A stretch of DNA of 30,404 bases. It comes from Smittium mucronatum. Taxonomy: Eukaryota > Kickxellomycota > Harpellomycetes > Harpellales > Legeriomycetaceae. The notes beneath the pieces were generated by a model. It had not been told where the DNA came from. It did no database searches and was given only the letters and a program-made list of their open reading frames with translations. The translations under genes were made by a program, and so were the position numbers. The DNA lies in the NCBI GenBank assembly GCA_001953115.1, contig LSSL01000924.1:1-30404 (forward strand). Direction: 5' to 3'. Positions 1 to 12,034 of this stretch are shown here, piece by piece (position 1 is the stretch's first letter; each line of letters opens with the position of its first letter).

Positions 1-190
1 AAAAGATCGTTGATATAAAAATCGAAGAGTATTTGGTGAGGCTGGGCAGCCTTGTCGGAGCCCACATAGATGGTCAGTATGTTTGGAGACATCATTTCCA
101 ATCCTAACAGCTATTTTCGGTGACCTGTACAGGCCCCATATAGCGCTGAGTAACTTCCCTCCAATCCCAATGAGAATTTTTAATGAAAAG
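1..190 (-). mobile_element. LINE (non-LTR) reverse transcriptase fragment, frameshifted and cut by the window edge
   Basis: Read on the minus strand from about 190 down to 1, the DNA encodes a typical non-LTR retrotransposon reverse transcriptase segment. It includes a GKLLSAIWGLYRS stretch (roughly 160-120) and the motif GLRQGCPASP (63-34), which is the hallmark RT motif before the palm. Right after that motif the frame changes: the expected continuation ILFDFYINDL is present at about 32-3 but one base out of frame (an extra A around 31-34). The fragment is therefore a dead copy or carries a very recent error. The catalytic YxDD part would lie left of base 1. To the right the homology fades by about 190, which fits 5' truncation of a LINE. 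It lies about 160 bp downstream of the MFS transporter stop, in the same orientation. The RT assignment is from known motifs; the truncation is inferred. Confidence 0.85.
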
Positions 191-347
191 AAAAATATTT
201 TTTATTCAAAAAACCAAAAACGATAACGGGTAAAAAATCAAAAAATCTAATGAACATACAATAATATTTAATTTTCGCTTCACATTTTTTATAAAAAGAT
301 AAGATATATTAATGAATATAAATTATAACAAAGCTACATGAAGATTA

Positions 348-2005
348 TTATTCTCTGAAACGGAAGTTAGGGTGTGAATTAGTCAACAATCTTTGTTCAT
401 CCTCGGACATATGAGATATATCAACAGGATTCTGGTCCCTGCGTCTGTTTTCATACTTGAAATACAATCCAAGGAAAACACTCAGGGCCACAGACATTCC
501 AGTTCCAGCCAAAGTGACTATACTTCCAGTAACGTAATCAGGGGCATATTTAGCAACGAAGAGACGAGGAACTGTAGCACCGCATATGGTTCCGATTGAT
601 ATAACTATAGCCGAGGCGATGAGACCTTTGTAAACACCTCCCTGATTAACTGATGACCATGATAAGGAGAGAGGGATTAGAGGAACAGAACCGAAACCAG
701 CGATTACATAGAATGTGAGACGCAATGCTGTTATTTTTGAGAAGACCAAAACTGAGTATCCTATCACAGCAATGGCACCATAACCCAGTATTAGTTTCCA
801 GTAAGCAACTTTGTTAAGCAAAAAAGCCAGTAGAATAACACCAAAAAGACCACCCGCCGACTGAATAGAAGCTATATACGTTGACTTAACACCGCTAAAG
901 CCCATTCCACTTATAAGTACAGCTCCGAAAACTCCAAGAATGATAGCAAGATTGTTCAAACCCAAGAATATAAAAGAAAATACGTACACCTTCCAGTCCA
1001 TTACTACTGCCAAAAGCTCCTTTGGTGATCCTTTTACTTTAGAAGCCATTCCTTGCTCGACATTAAGTCTTCTAACAATTAATTTCCGTTGTTCGGGTGT
1101 TAAAAACTTGGCTTCATCGGGATAATCGATAATCAAAAAGTACGCAGCAATACATAAAGCCAATGTGATAGCACCCTCAACCAAAAAGATCATTTGATAA
1201 CCATGTAAATGTTTAGTCTGTAAAAAAATAAAAGCAAAGACATATTTAAAAAAAATGATAAAAGGTCATAAATCATGAGGAAGTTTGAAAAAATAAAGCA
1301 ATGATCTAAAATATTAAGTAAAAATTTTACATTAGCAGAAGCTAGGGCAGCTGAAACAGGACCGCCAACTACTCCTCCCACAGGAACAGCAAGGAAAAAT
1401 AGAGTTGTTCTGATTCCTATTTCCGATCTAGTGTACCAATAATTCAGATAGCCTACGACTCCTGGAGTAAAACCAGCCTCAAAAGCTCCAAGAAACGCCC
1501 TCGCTATAACGAATGTAGTACCGTTTTTAGCAAATGCCATTCCAATACAAGAAATAGACCATAGAGATCCTATCAAACCGAACCAAACATGCGGCCTAAC
1601 CTTCTTTAGGATAATATTGGAGGGAGCTAATTCAAAATAAGAATGAGGTTAATTAAATTCATTGTTTGGTATAATTAAATATACTATGGGGGGGGGGTGA
1701 TTACTTTCAAATACAATATACATGATATAGAAAATAGTTGTGGCATTTCCCTCTTGTGATGTAGTAAGTTTGAGCTCTTTTCTTAGTCCGTTAACTAGAG
1801 CAGCACCGATATTTGAGCGATCAATCAGTGAAAGAATATATATAGCACATAGTAGAGGAACTATTCTTAGATCGATTTTCCTTAGGCACACTTTAACGAT
1901 CTCTTTCTCTTCATCAGTTAGTTCAACAGTAACATTTAACTGATCGGTCTTTGAGTATTCAATGTCAGAAATTGCGTTAATTTCTTTTTCGCTTTCACCC
2001 TTCAT
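348..2005 (-). CDS. MFS transporter, anion:cation symporter (Dal5/allantoate permease-like) family
   Basis: Three exons on the minus strand: 2005-1705, 1626-1331 and 1217-348 (stop TAA). Introns are 1704-1627 (78 nt, GTAATC...TTAG) and 1330-1218 (113 nt, GTAAAA...ACAG). Phases join exactly and give 488 aa, the usual length for the fungal Dal5/Tna1/Fen2 group, which imports organic anions such as allantoate, nicotinate or pantothenate. Evidence includes a charged cytosolic N-terminus, TM1 with the signature LIDRSNIG (about 60-67), FETPSNIILKK spanning the first splice junction, RAFLGAFEAGFTPG in exon 2, HGYQMIFLVEG at the start of exon 3, a central loop YPDEAKFLTPEQ, further membrane segments, and the typical tail NRRRDQN...HPNFRFRE. 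The substrate cannot be told from sequence. Intron 1 has a C10 run just after its 5' splice site. The first ATG is chosen; no upstream exon is evident. Confidence is high for the family, lower for any substrate. Confidence 0.93.
1688..1697. repeat. G10 homopolymer (C10 on the gene strand) in MFS intron 1
   Basis: Ten consecutive G on the plus strand. On the transporter strand it is a C10 run starting at intron nucleotide 8, directly after GTAATCA. Long G/C runs are almost absent from this AT-rich window; the only similar one is the C9 run at the same place in an intron of the NAD(P)HX dehydratase gene (25782-25790). Confidence 0.97.
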
Positions 2006-3452
2006 GATACAGAATGTTTTGATAAGATTATTAAATTACACTTTGTTATTAAGCTTTTGTTATTAGCGTAGTAGATATGGTTTCCCTACATATAATACAT
2101 TCAGATATTGGATTTCAAGTATTAAGTGGGTAAATGTTATCTTATATATTACGAGAATTCTAATCTCTGACAATAGATTTAAAGATTATCATAAGAATGT
2201 TTCAAGATAATCTAGGATTAAAATGCACCTTTTCCTTAATTATGAGAATTTTTTTTTATGATAATGCTTTAGACGCTCATTTTTACATAATCAAGACATC
2301 TAAAATCAAAATGGCTTTCAATGATATGGTCAAGAGACATTCCCCCGAGTATCAAAAACATGAAAAGAAGCCGAATTCACATGAGATATTTACTAGTAAA
2401 AATATTTTATTCCCGGAGTTTTTTGTTTTTGTTCTCTTTAATTTGTGAAACCTTTTTCACCACTATAAATTTGGTAAAGCACTTTTTTCTACCACTATAT
2501 TCAGGTTTAGATTATTGATTAATACCTTCTTCTCCTATAGCATTACATTTGATTCAGTGATGCATTAATCATATCTGGTTTTATTTATTGATTAATTCCA
2601 TATTAGGGTTTATTTTTTGCAATATTCTGGCTCAAGATAAAACTGAAGGATATCTATATTGATTCCTAATACTATGTTTGAAACCCCATATTTTTAATGG
2701 GTCTCTTGGCTCCTCTATATCAAACAGCAAAAAAAGCGCCCCTTTATACCTAAAAGCTTTTTTGGCGAGTTATTCGGGTATATTACGTTATGAGCTTATT
2801 AGAAATACGTTGAGTAGAATTCCCAACCTCATATTACCCCCTACCATTTATGAATAACTCAGGGCAAACATATCATAGATTTACCTGTCTTTTTTATAGC
2901 ATTTTTCAAATGAATATAGCAATTGTACACAGCTAATTAGATATTTTATCCCAAAGAAGTTTTTATAACCAATTAATGTATTTATATTTAGCTAATTTCT
3001 TTTTTTTAATCTATATAAATATATCCGTTTTTAGTAATCAATATGATTATATTATCTATTTTTACTACAACCCATCCTTCAGTTGATAATTACGTAATTT
3101 TAAAGGGGATATATAGACACATTCTTTTTATTCTGAGAATAGGTAACACTCCATTTGTTTCAATTGATCTAATTTTGATCTAATTTTTTCAAATCAATAA
3201 AAAATTATATTATGAAAAAAAACACCTACTATTGGGCTCTCTTTCTAATGAGCTAAAGCAATAATGAAGTCAACTGAATGTTAATCGCTTCGGTTCAACA
3301 AGTCAATTAGCTCATGCATTTGTGAATAAAATTTAGCGAAAAAAATAGTCGCATATTTGTTTTGGTGTTCAAATATAACATATATAATAAATCAGCATCA
3401 ATAAGAGTTTAAAGCGATATTAATTGTGCTTATGACTAAACAATGTAGGTAT

Positions 3453-3469
3453 CCTCTGTGCTCCAGAGG
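3453..3469. repeat. Perfect 6-bp stem hairpin
   Basis: CCTCTG, then TGCTC, then CAGAGG form a perfect 6-bp stem with a 5-nt loop. It is unusually GC-rich for the surrounding desert. No T-run follows that would make it terminator-like; its function is unknown. Confidence 0.5.
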
Positions 3470-6400
3470 CTGAAAAGAGTAGAAAAATAATCCTAAATTT
3501 AAAAATGCTCATTAATTAAAGCATTATATTTTGCACGGGTTCCAAATAATCTATGCAAAAAATACCCCTTCAAAATATGCATTACTATATTCTGTAGGTT
3601 TCTTCTTGTCGAGCATATGCTATGACTCAGTGGATGTATCATCACCAAATCATATCTAAGATATAAAATATCATCTCTATTCTAATAACTCACATTCCAC
3701 CAAGCCTTTAATGATGCACATATGTTAAAGGCTATAGAGCTATTCGAAATAGATTCGCTTATGCCATTATTAGACTTTGCTCGAACTCGACCCCCTGTTT
3801 CTAAATACAAATTCTCACCAGTGATTTCCTATAACAACTCAGCTCGTTTTTTAAATTATAGAACTAAAAGAACAAACCTTTCTATATTTTAAACATTTTT
3901 AGTCTTAGATGTTTAACCCCTTAATAAATTCACTCATTTATACTCCCCAATAAAAAATCCGTGAGTTTTGCTATGTGAAATATCCTATCTTTTTATTTTC
4001 ACTATTTTACTATCTCTTATAACAGATTTTAGTTTTTAGAAAAGGGTGAAAATTGATCTCGTAATAATATTTTGCTTTTTCATTCTAACCAACGAATTCA
4101 CTTAATCTTTGCTTTATAAAACAAATATTAAGAAGATTTTAGTCATGAGTAAAATTAGACTGATATTTACTTTTTGTAAAGTTTCGGAATTTAATCAATC
4201 CCTGTTGATAATCTTGTTACTTCTTCCATACCTATTTTACAGACTTTTAAGATTTAGATATGGTTTTGAAATTCAATTTTAAAATCTGCATCTATGATTT
4301 AAATATACCTTGATTATCTTTCTAATAGTATCGATATTTTTTGGGTACAATTTTTACCACTCTCAATTATTTAACTTGGATCTTCAGATTAGTTTCTCCT
4401 TAAATCCTGTTTGAATTATCATGTAATTAAACAACTTATCTCACCCCTTTTTTATAATGTGTTATCGTACATTTAAAGCCTATAATATCTCTTTATCCCA
4501 TCATGTCTTTTTAAAACTGGTACCAAATATTCCTCCTAATTTAAACACCTCGCATTTCAAAAAATGAGCGTTTGATGTAATATTCACTAAACAATCACCC
4601 AAAGATCTTTTTTTTTTGGTTTCAAATAATCATCCATCTTATTAATATTGTTTTGACCTTTTTTTTAAATAAAAATAAATTTATTAACTCAAAATTCCAA
4701 ATCTCGCATCTAAAAAAATTTCTGCAGCATTAGTCTTTATTTCCGCTTAAACAATTACCTATGGTTTCGAAAAGACTCTTTAATTCCTAATTTTTTAAAA
4801 ACCCGTTTTAAAAGTACTCTGCGTAATATCAAAAACTATCTGATTTTATAATACACGCCAAATTATCTTCCTTCCAAAATATAATTTGGATTCTCACGAA
4901 ATCCATGTTTTCTATTTTTTTAAAAAACCCGATAACCATAAATATAATACGCACAATACTTTTATGAAACAAGTTCAGAAGTTTTTTTTTCAGTTTTTTT
5001 GCTTGGTATTAAAAAAATACCTTAAGTATTTGGTAAAACATCCTCTTTGTACAGGTATATTTCAGGATGGAATAAGGAGCCTTGTAACTTCTAAAACCTA
5101 ATGCAATTATCAGTCCATCAAAAATAAATATTGGAAAAAAATGTGGTGAGCTTATTTTTTATAAACAGCGGATTGAATTGAATTTTTGATTATGGTATTT
5201 TCTATCTATCTGTGCCTCAGAAAATTTATATAATTAATAAAGACGGGTATTTCGGCTTAAATTTTTATTTATAAAATGAAACTACTAATACTTTTGCTCT
5301 TAAATTTGAGTTTAACCTGTAAAAAAATGTCTGGTATTTATTTGAAATCTTTTGAAACATAATATTCCCGAATAATATACTTGTAAAATATAACAATATA
5401 GATTCGATCTAAAATTAAATTTTTATGTTGAAAGCATGTCAAACAAACCTGAAATTACCAAAAAGATAAAATACCAATTTTATAAAATAAGAAAATTACT
5501 CCAACTTTATTAGTTTTATTAATTCATGCAAAAATTCTGACAAAATTTAGGGCTTTTATGCTATTATTACCTTATATGGATAATAAAAATACTCCAATAA
5601 ACCGTATTCAGTTTACCCGAGGTAGAATATTTTATTCTATATTAATATTAATTAAAGCAAACTATTCGAAGTTTTTTTAGCTCAAATACTGCAGGATTTT
5701 TTAATTATTGATGTAGTTAAAATATTCAAATAATTCATTACTCTATTTATGGATTCTATTGGCACTATATACAGCTGTTTGAATTTAAATTACCGGTTTT
5801 AAATGTCTACACATTACTTAATTTTAAATGCTTGGAAAATTTTAGATATAAATCTTTAATGAAAAGTGAAATTATAAAATTATTTATTTTTGAATATTAT
5901 TTTTAAATTTTATCATAATTATAATTTTACAAAAAACATTATTATTTATTAAAAAAACAGTTTAAAAAAAAAAACAAATCTCAACATTTAAATACTACTT
6001 CAATCCATTTTAATTTTAAATAATAGTAGAGTTTATTTTATCATTGCTCACAACCAAAATTCTAGTTACACTCTTTTCAACCGGATAAGTTTTCACTTTG
6101 TTGTATTCTCTAATTATTTTTCAAATATGTTCTTACTAAATTTATAAACTTGTAGCATTTAGATATGTTTAAAAAAGCCCAAAACCTATATTTCTTCATA
6201 AGCTTTTAATTCAATTATTTCTGCTTTTTAAAGTTCTGACAGTTAAATTTGAAAATCTAACTTTTCCAATTACAACAAATTTTTATTGCTTTTTCGGGGA
6301 TATTTTAATTTATTTGTCTATTATTATTATTTTTAAAAGATAAATAGTAGTTTAATTTATCAGTGATCTGTACATGATTGAGAAAAAAAATCGTTTTATC

Positions 6401-7263
6401 ATTAATATAACTTATTATATATATTTATTGAATAGAATATAAGTATTCTTTTAGTACTGAGAGGCTTAAAATATTAAGCTCTTTGATTGGTTTTTTATAA
6501 AATCAGGCATTATTTTAGTATTTTTGATTGCCATATTGCTCGATTACATATAAAAATGCAAATTTTAAAAAAAAAAATTAACTGTAAAAAAAAATATATA
6601 TATAATTATAATCAAATTTTTAAATTAGTTTTTTTATTTAATCATGAACATGGTCAAATGCAATAAATCAAATTAAAAGATATATTCTACTCATATTATA
6701 TCGTTTTAAGCTGATATGATGCTCACATAGTACTAATAATAAGAATCATATATTCATTTTTAGTCTTTATTTGCTGCTACTGAAGAAATAATTTTAGTGT
6801 GAAAAAAACCAGAGCTGTTCAGTCCAGACAGAAATCTGTAAACTAATTCATCGCGTTGGAAAATTAAGCAAATCATATTATGTTTAATGAATTCGATTCG
6901 GATTGATGATATAATTTTCTTATGTATAGTAAGAAGCTTAGTTTAACGTGTAGATTAAAGTTTTTCCTTAATAAAATATTGCACTATGATCCCGTAAGGT
7001 CTCACATAATGAATAGAATGGCTATATTGGTAACTGAACCTCCAAGATTAATTGAAAATTTTTAGGTTAAATTTTAAAAACTATAGACCACCATAACCTC
7101 AGTTGATGATAAAAATTAAAAAAATCGAGTCAAATATCTAACTGTATACTTAATACCTAAAAAAATATGGATAAATGTATTGAATAAATCTTATACCTCT
7201 TTTCCCACGAACAAACCATTGCTCCAGTTCATCGGTAAGATTTGGATGCAAATCTTAAAATAG

Positions 7264-7284
7264 TCATAGTTTAAAAAACTATGA
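7264..7284. repeat. Perfect 9-bp inverted repeat with 3-nt loop
   Basis: TCATAGTTT and AAACTATGA are separated by AAA. It is a tight perfect hairpin in the AT desert. AT-rich DNA makes such repeats fairly often, so no role is claimed. Confidence 0.5.
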
Positions 7285-10200
7285 ATTTTTCGATAGAAAA
7301 TAGAAAAATATAGTATTTCTAAAATTCTGGATCTTTCCTATACCGAAAACTAAATATAAATAAACCATAAATAATAAAATAAATACCAAATGAATTCGAT
7401 ATTTTCATATCTGAGCAATCCAGTCTGATCAAAAAAATCAAATTTGGATCTTTAACGAGTTCCGATCGTGAAAATTTAGGAAACTCCTCGTGAGATTATC
7501 TAAGCATAATATATTTCAAATCCAAGCTGGTATAATCAATCTTAGATTTTTACTCATAAAAATCAAACTTCTGATTTTCATGCAAATTTCAAATTCGATA
7601 GTCTCGGATTTCACTTGATTCATCAGCACCCTTTAACTGATGCTTATGAGAAACTAGATCTTTTTATAGTCAAAATTGCTATTGTGGCAAACTGTTTCAA
7701 TTTTTTTTTTTTTGATTTTTTAGTTTTTTTTTCAAAATTCTATTGAAAATATTTCATTTAATTGATGATAAATTTATGAATCAAAAAGAAGAAAATTATT
7801 TTCTGATTGAGCGAATTGATTTTGTAAAACAGAAAATTCTTAATTATCTCTAAACAAAATATTAACCGTTAGTTTTATTTTGTTTTATCAGTAATACTAA
7901 AATTTTTTTAGAAAAATTATATTAGATTCTAGTTACTCAAAAAGCGCAAAAATAAGATAAAAAAGGGATTTTTTTTAAAAAAATGCAATTTTTATTTTTA
8001 AAAGCATAAATAAACATTTTTGTGAAATATCTTTTAAAATTAGTACAATAGTAAAATTTAGATTGTTGGAAATAAAATTAATTTATAAGAATAAAGTAAT
8101 TAAAATGTTTATTCAAAACCATTTTTTTCTATTTATTTAAACCGTGAAAGGACAAATATATTTATTTAAATATCTGGATTAATCTATTTTATCCGAGATT
8201 TCATATAGAAATTAATTACTATAATTTTTTTTAGTATAAATTTTTTATGACATCTTTTAAATAAATTACACTGGTTTTTTATATATAATTAATGAATTTA
8301 AAACTAAAAAGTGAAATTTTATATCTTTTTTGGAAGAGGGATTTTTCATTTTAATATTCAATAAATTAAAGACCGTCTACAAAGCATATGAAATTTACGG
8401 GTTTATTAGATATTAAGTGTCTTTCATTTATTTTAAAAGAGTAAAAATATTTCAATTGATAGATTTTTTTATTTTTTATTTTCATAATATCTGTTACTTT
8501 TTGGGATTTTTTTATAAATATCAATTATAATACGTGAATTTATTAATTTTAAAAAATTAAAACGGAGATTTTTCATTTTGATATATTAGATTTCTTTTTA
8601 TAATCACTTTACCAATCTATCATCTAATCAACTATACATTTTTTTATTGCGTTTTTTTAAATTTTAGCATTATAGTTCTTTTATTATAATTTTTTTTATT
8701 AAAAGAACTCCATTTTACTATATTAAATTTATAGATAAATTTTTTAAAATATTATATTTAATACTTTCATATTTATGCGATCTTTGTCGCTAAGTTGTTA
8801 CAGATAATTTTTAGAAACAATGAGCCTTATTTTCTATGACTAAAATTTTTATTATTTAAAATTAAAACTTTATAATGTATAGAAATACATATTAAGGATA
8901 ATTCATTGAAATAATTCTTTTTTATATAAAATTTGAACCTCGCTTTCGTAAATTTTGGATTATTCTATGTATTTAAAATTTAAATCCTTTAAAAAAATAA
9001 CGTTCTAAAATGTATATATTACTTCAAATACTGACATATTTGCTTTGGGATATTATTCACTATCGATATTATATAATTTATGTTTTTTGCTAATAATAAC
9101 ATAAAAAAAAAATTAAAAGCCGCTTTATTTAAAATTAATCAGATATATAATAATATACTTATTTTTCATAGATAATTATTTAGAGTGCAAGATTTACTCA
9201 ATCGGAAGCTGATTGAAATTAATAAAAGTAACTTATTTAACTATGGTTTTATAATTATCTCCAAATATTGTGTTATATTTTAATGAAAATATTAAATCCC
9301 AGTTTTATCGAAAATAATGATTTTTATGTGTAATACAAAATATTAAATTATTTCCATTTAGATAAATACCCTATTAGTAATCGGAAATACAACCCATACT
9401 TTGTGTCAGTGTCAATATAATATCAAATCCCCAAAAGGTTTTAACGATAAATTACAACTTACATATATACATTTATTTATTTTTATTTTGTATAAATTTT
9501 TGGTTGCTGAAAATTTTTAATTTTATTCCGCCTCCAAATTTTATTTTTTTGGTGATAAATATTAATTAAACCTTCTATTATTTTTAAAAATTATAATTTA
9601 TGATTAAATTTTCTTTCATATTTTATAAAATTTTCCAAATCTTTTTTTTCTGGGATTTTATATTTAATCTTTTCTATAAATAATTTTTTAATAAAATTGA
9701 TATAAATATTTGAGTTAGGAGCCAAAATTTTAAAACATCAATCTAATTTATTAAAAATTTATCATTAAGGTTTTTTCAGATCTTTTTACTTGTTTTTAAA
9801 TACATTAATTAGACGAAGGTACTAAATAATGGATTTTTAAAAAAAAATATTAAATTTACTGTTTTCTCATAAAATAAACCAATAATAAACTAAAAATTGG
9901 CTCTTGCATTTATAATGGTTTCAAATAAACTAAACTTGGTTAAAGTGTTATATATACTTCAAAAAAATTATTTTTTAGTTTAATTAGTTTATAATTATGA
10001 GAAAATAGTTCATCCTATTACTATAAAGCATTTTAAATTACAATAATCGCTAAAAAAAACCCCCCATCTGTATTTAAATGCACTAATTTTTACCAATGAA
10101 TTTTTTTATAAAATTATAATTAACAAAAAAAAAAAAAAACATCAAAAATCATCATATAAGTCTAACGAGTTTTCTAATTTGACTCTGTTAGAACCAATAT

Positions 10201-11888
10201 ATAGTATATAAATTTTCTCTTTTTTTAAAAAATATAATTCTAGCATTATATATATTGATAATTAATATTATCTTCTATGATTGAGACATATATATTTTTT
10301 ATATTTATCGAATTTATAAATTTATACCAATTTTTACAAATAATTTAAATAAAATTTATAATAAAGTACTTATAATCTTTGGATTTGAAATCTGAATAAA
10401 ATAATAATCAGATATCATTAATATATAAATACTTTCAATGGGTTTGATATAGTATCATTTTCTAAATAATTTTAAAATTTTGATTATTTTCACTCTAATT
10501 TATTAAAGAGATTAACCCTAGATTTTTTTTTCACTTACCTATGAAAAAAATTATAGTTCCTCAATCGATACTGAATTTTTTTTGTATTTCACATAAAAAA
10601 ATTTCATCACATGAGAATCATGAAATTTTTCCTTTAAATTTAGCTGAAATATACATATTTATATTAAAAAAAAAATTACATATATATACATTTTTAAATA
10701 GATAGTCCAATCTACATAAATTTTTATGTATCGATATATGCCACAAATATTTGCCATAAATTTTAGGGTAAAAATCGAATTATTCTTCACAAAAAAATTA
10801 ATTTATATTAACTTAATACTAAGTTAAAAAATATATATTATATTTGACCAATTTATTTTTATTTGTTTAATTTTCTTATGTTGAATATTCATATATTTTT
10901 TAACCAAATATTTTTTCATAAAAAATTATAATTAATATGAAAAATTCGATTATATTAAGATTGATTTTAATCTTGGTATTTAAACAAATTTAAACAAATT
11001 TAATTGCAAAAGTTTCATAACTCAATTAAAGACAGTTTGTCTTATTTTTTATGAGATTTTAATTAATAAAGGTATTTAAAAATAGTTAAAATTCATGTCG
11101 CAATTAAATAAATATTCCAAAAAAAAGTTGACCTTTTATCTTTTGCATTCTTTTACATACGTGAAAAATATTATTATAACATTTAATAAAACAAAATAAG
11201 TTTTACATATTGAAAATATTTATTGAAACTTTAATTTTATTTTAAATACACCTTAATATTAATGAAATATCAATGAAATTCGATAATAAATTTCTATTCG
11301 GAATAAGTTTATTAAAATTTACATATTTCATTTTTTATGATTATGCCCAATTTAAAATTTATTTATTACTATAATATTTTTACAACCAAAAGGTACTATA
11401 TTATGATCATTATTTGAAAAAAAAAAACACCATTTTATTTTTTTACATATAAAATACTTTTTAAATATTTTTTGTGGGATTTATTATAAACATATAAATC
11501 TAAAATTTTCATATATTTTTCTAGTTTGATAATATAGCACTAAAATAACAAATTAGAGTTTTGGTTAATCCAGAATTTCAATTAAAATCTAAATTCTCTA
11601 TTTATAAAATGTTTAGAATTTAATATTGCAGTAAATCTTAGTAAATCCATTCACTTAGATTTAATAAAAATTCACAATTGAAAGATATCTTGTATGTTAA
11701 AAAAATATTTATTAAAATAATCGTAATTTTATTGGGGTTTAAACAATTTTTTAATAATAAATAATATTCAGAAAAATAATTAAACCATTTTTTTTTAAAA
11801 TTAAAATGCGTATTTAATATTTTTAAATTTTTGAATTTTTGAATTTTCTATTTTCTATTAATTTTTTAAAACAATAAATATCCCATGG

Positions 11889-12034
11889 CAGTCGGTAGTC
11901 CAGCAGAGGAGCTTATTTAAGTTAGGATAATAGACTTTTCTATACGTATTTTTTATTTCATATTTTTTTAGTATATTTTTTAATGGTGTTATCCTACAAT
12001 AAAATTCCGCGATACAAATAAATAAAAAAATAAA
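11889..12034 (+). repeat. Retroposon 3'-tail-like repeat, copy A
   Basis: A GC-richer start (CAGTCGGTAGTCCAGCAGAG) is followed by AT-rich sequence, the core TACAATAAAATTCCG at about 11993-12009, and an A-rich end with ATAAATAAA. The last 53 bases of the unit match copy B (19887-19939) at about 47 of 53 positions, mostly differing by transitions. The whole unit aligns over about 140 bp with copy D (15268-15397), which also opens with TCGGTAGNCC. The A-rich end and variable 5' truncation are what LINE or SINE 3' ends look like. The family name is unknown to me. Confidence 0.6.

Noticed and set aside
393..1125. Plus-strand open frames of 61-68 codons opposite the MFS transporter
   Set aside because: They are antisense shadows of a clearly conserved three-exon gene and have no protein-like motifs.
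2197..2518. Two overlapping plus-strand frames of 83 and 65 codons upstream of the MFS gene
   Set aside because: Low-complexity F/K/N-rich translations in AT-rich DNA with no known motif; lengths within chance expectation over 18 kb.
3689..3892. 67-codon open frame (ATG at 3722, 56 aa) in a slightly GC-richer patch
   Set aside because: Composition is plausible for protein, but there is no recognisable motif, and several such frames are expected by chance in a region this size.
4886..5101. 71-codon plus-strand frame in the desert
   Set aside because: Rich in F, K and Y from homopolymers, with no conserved motif and no splice partners.
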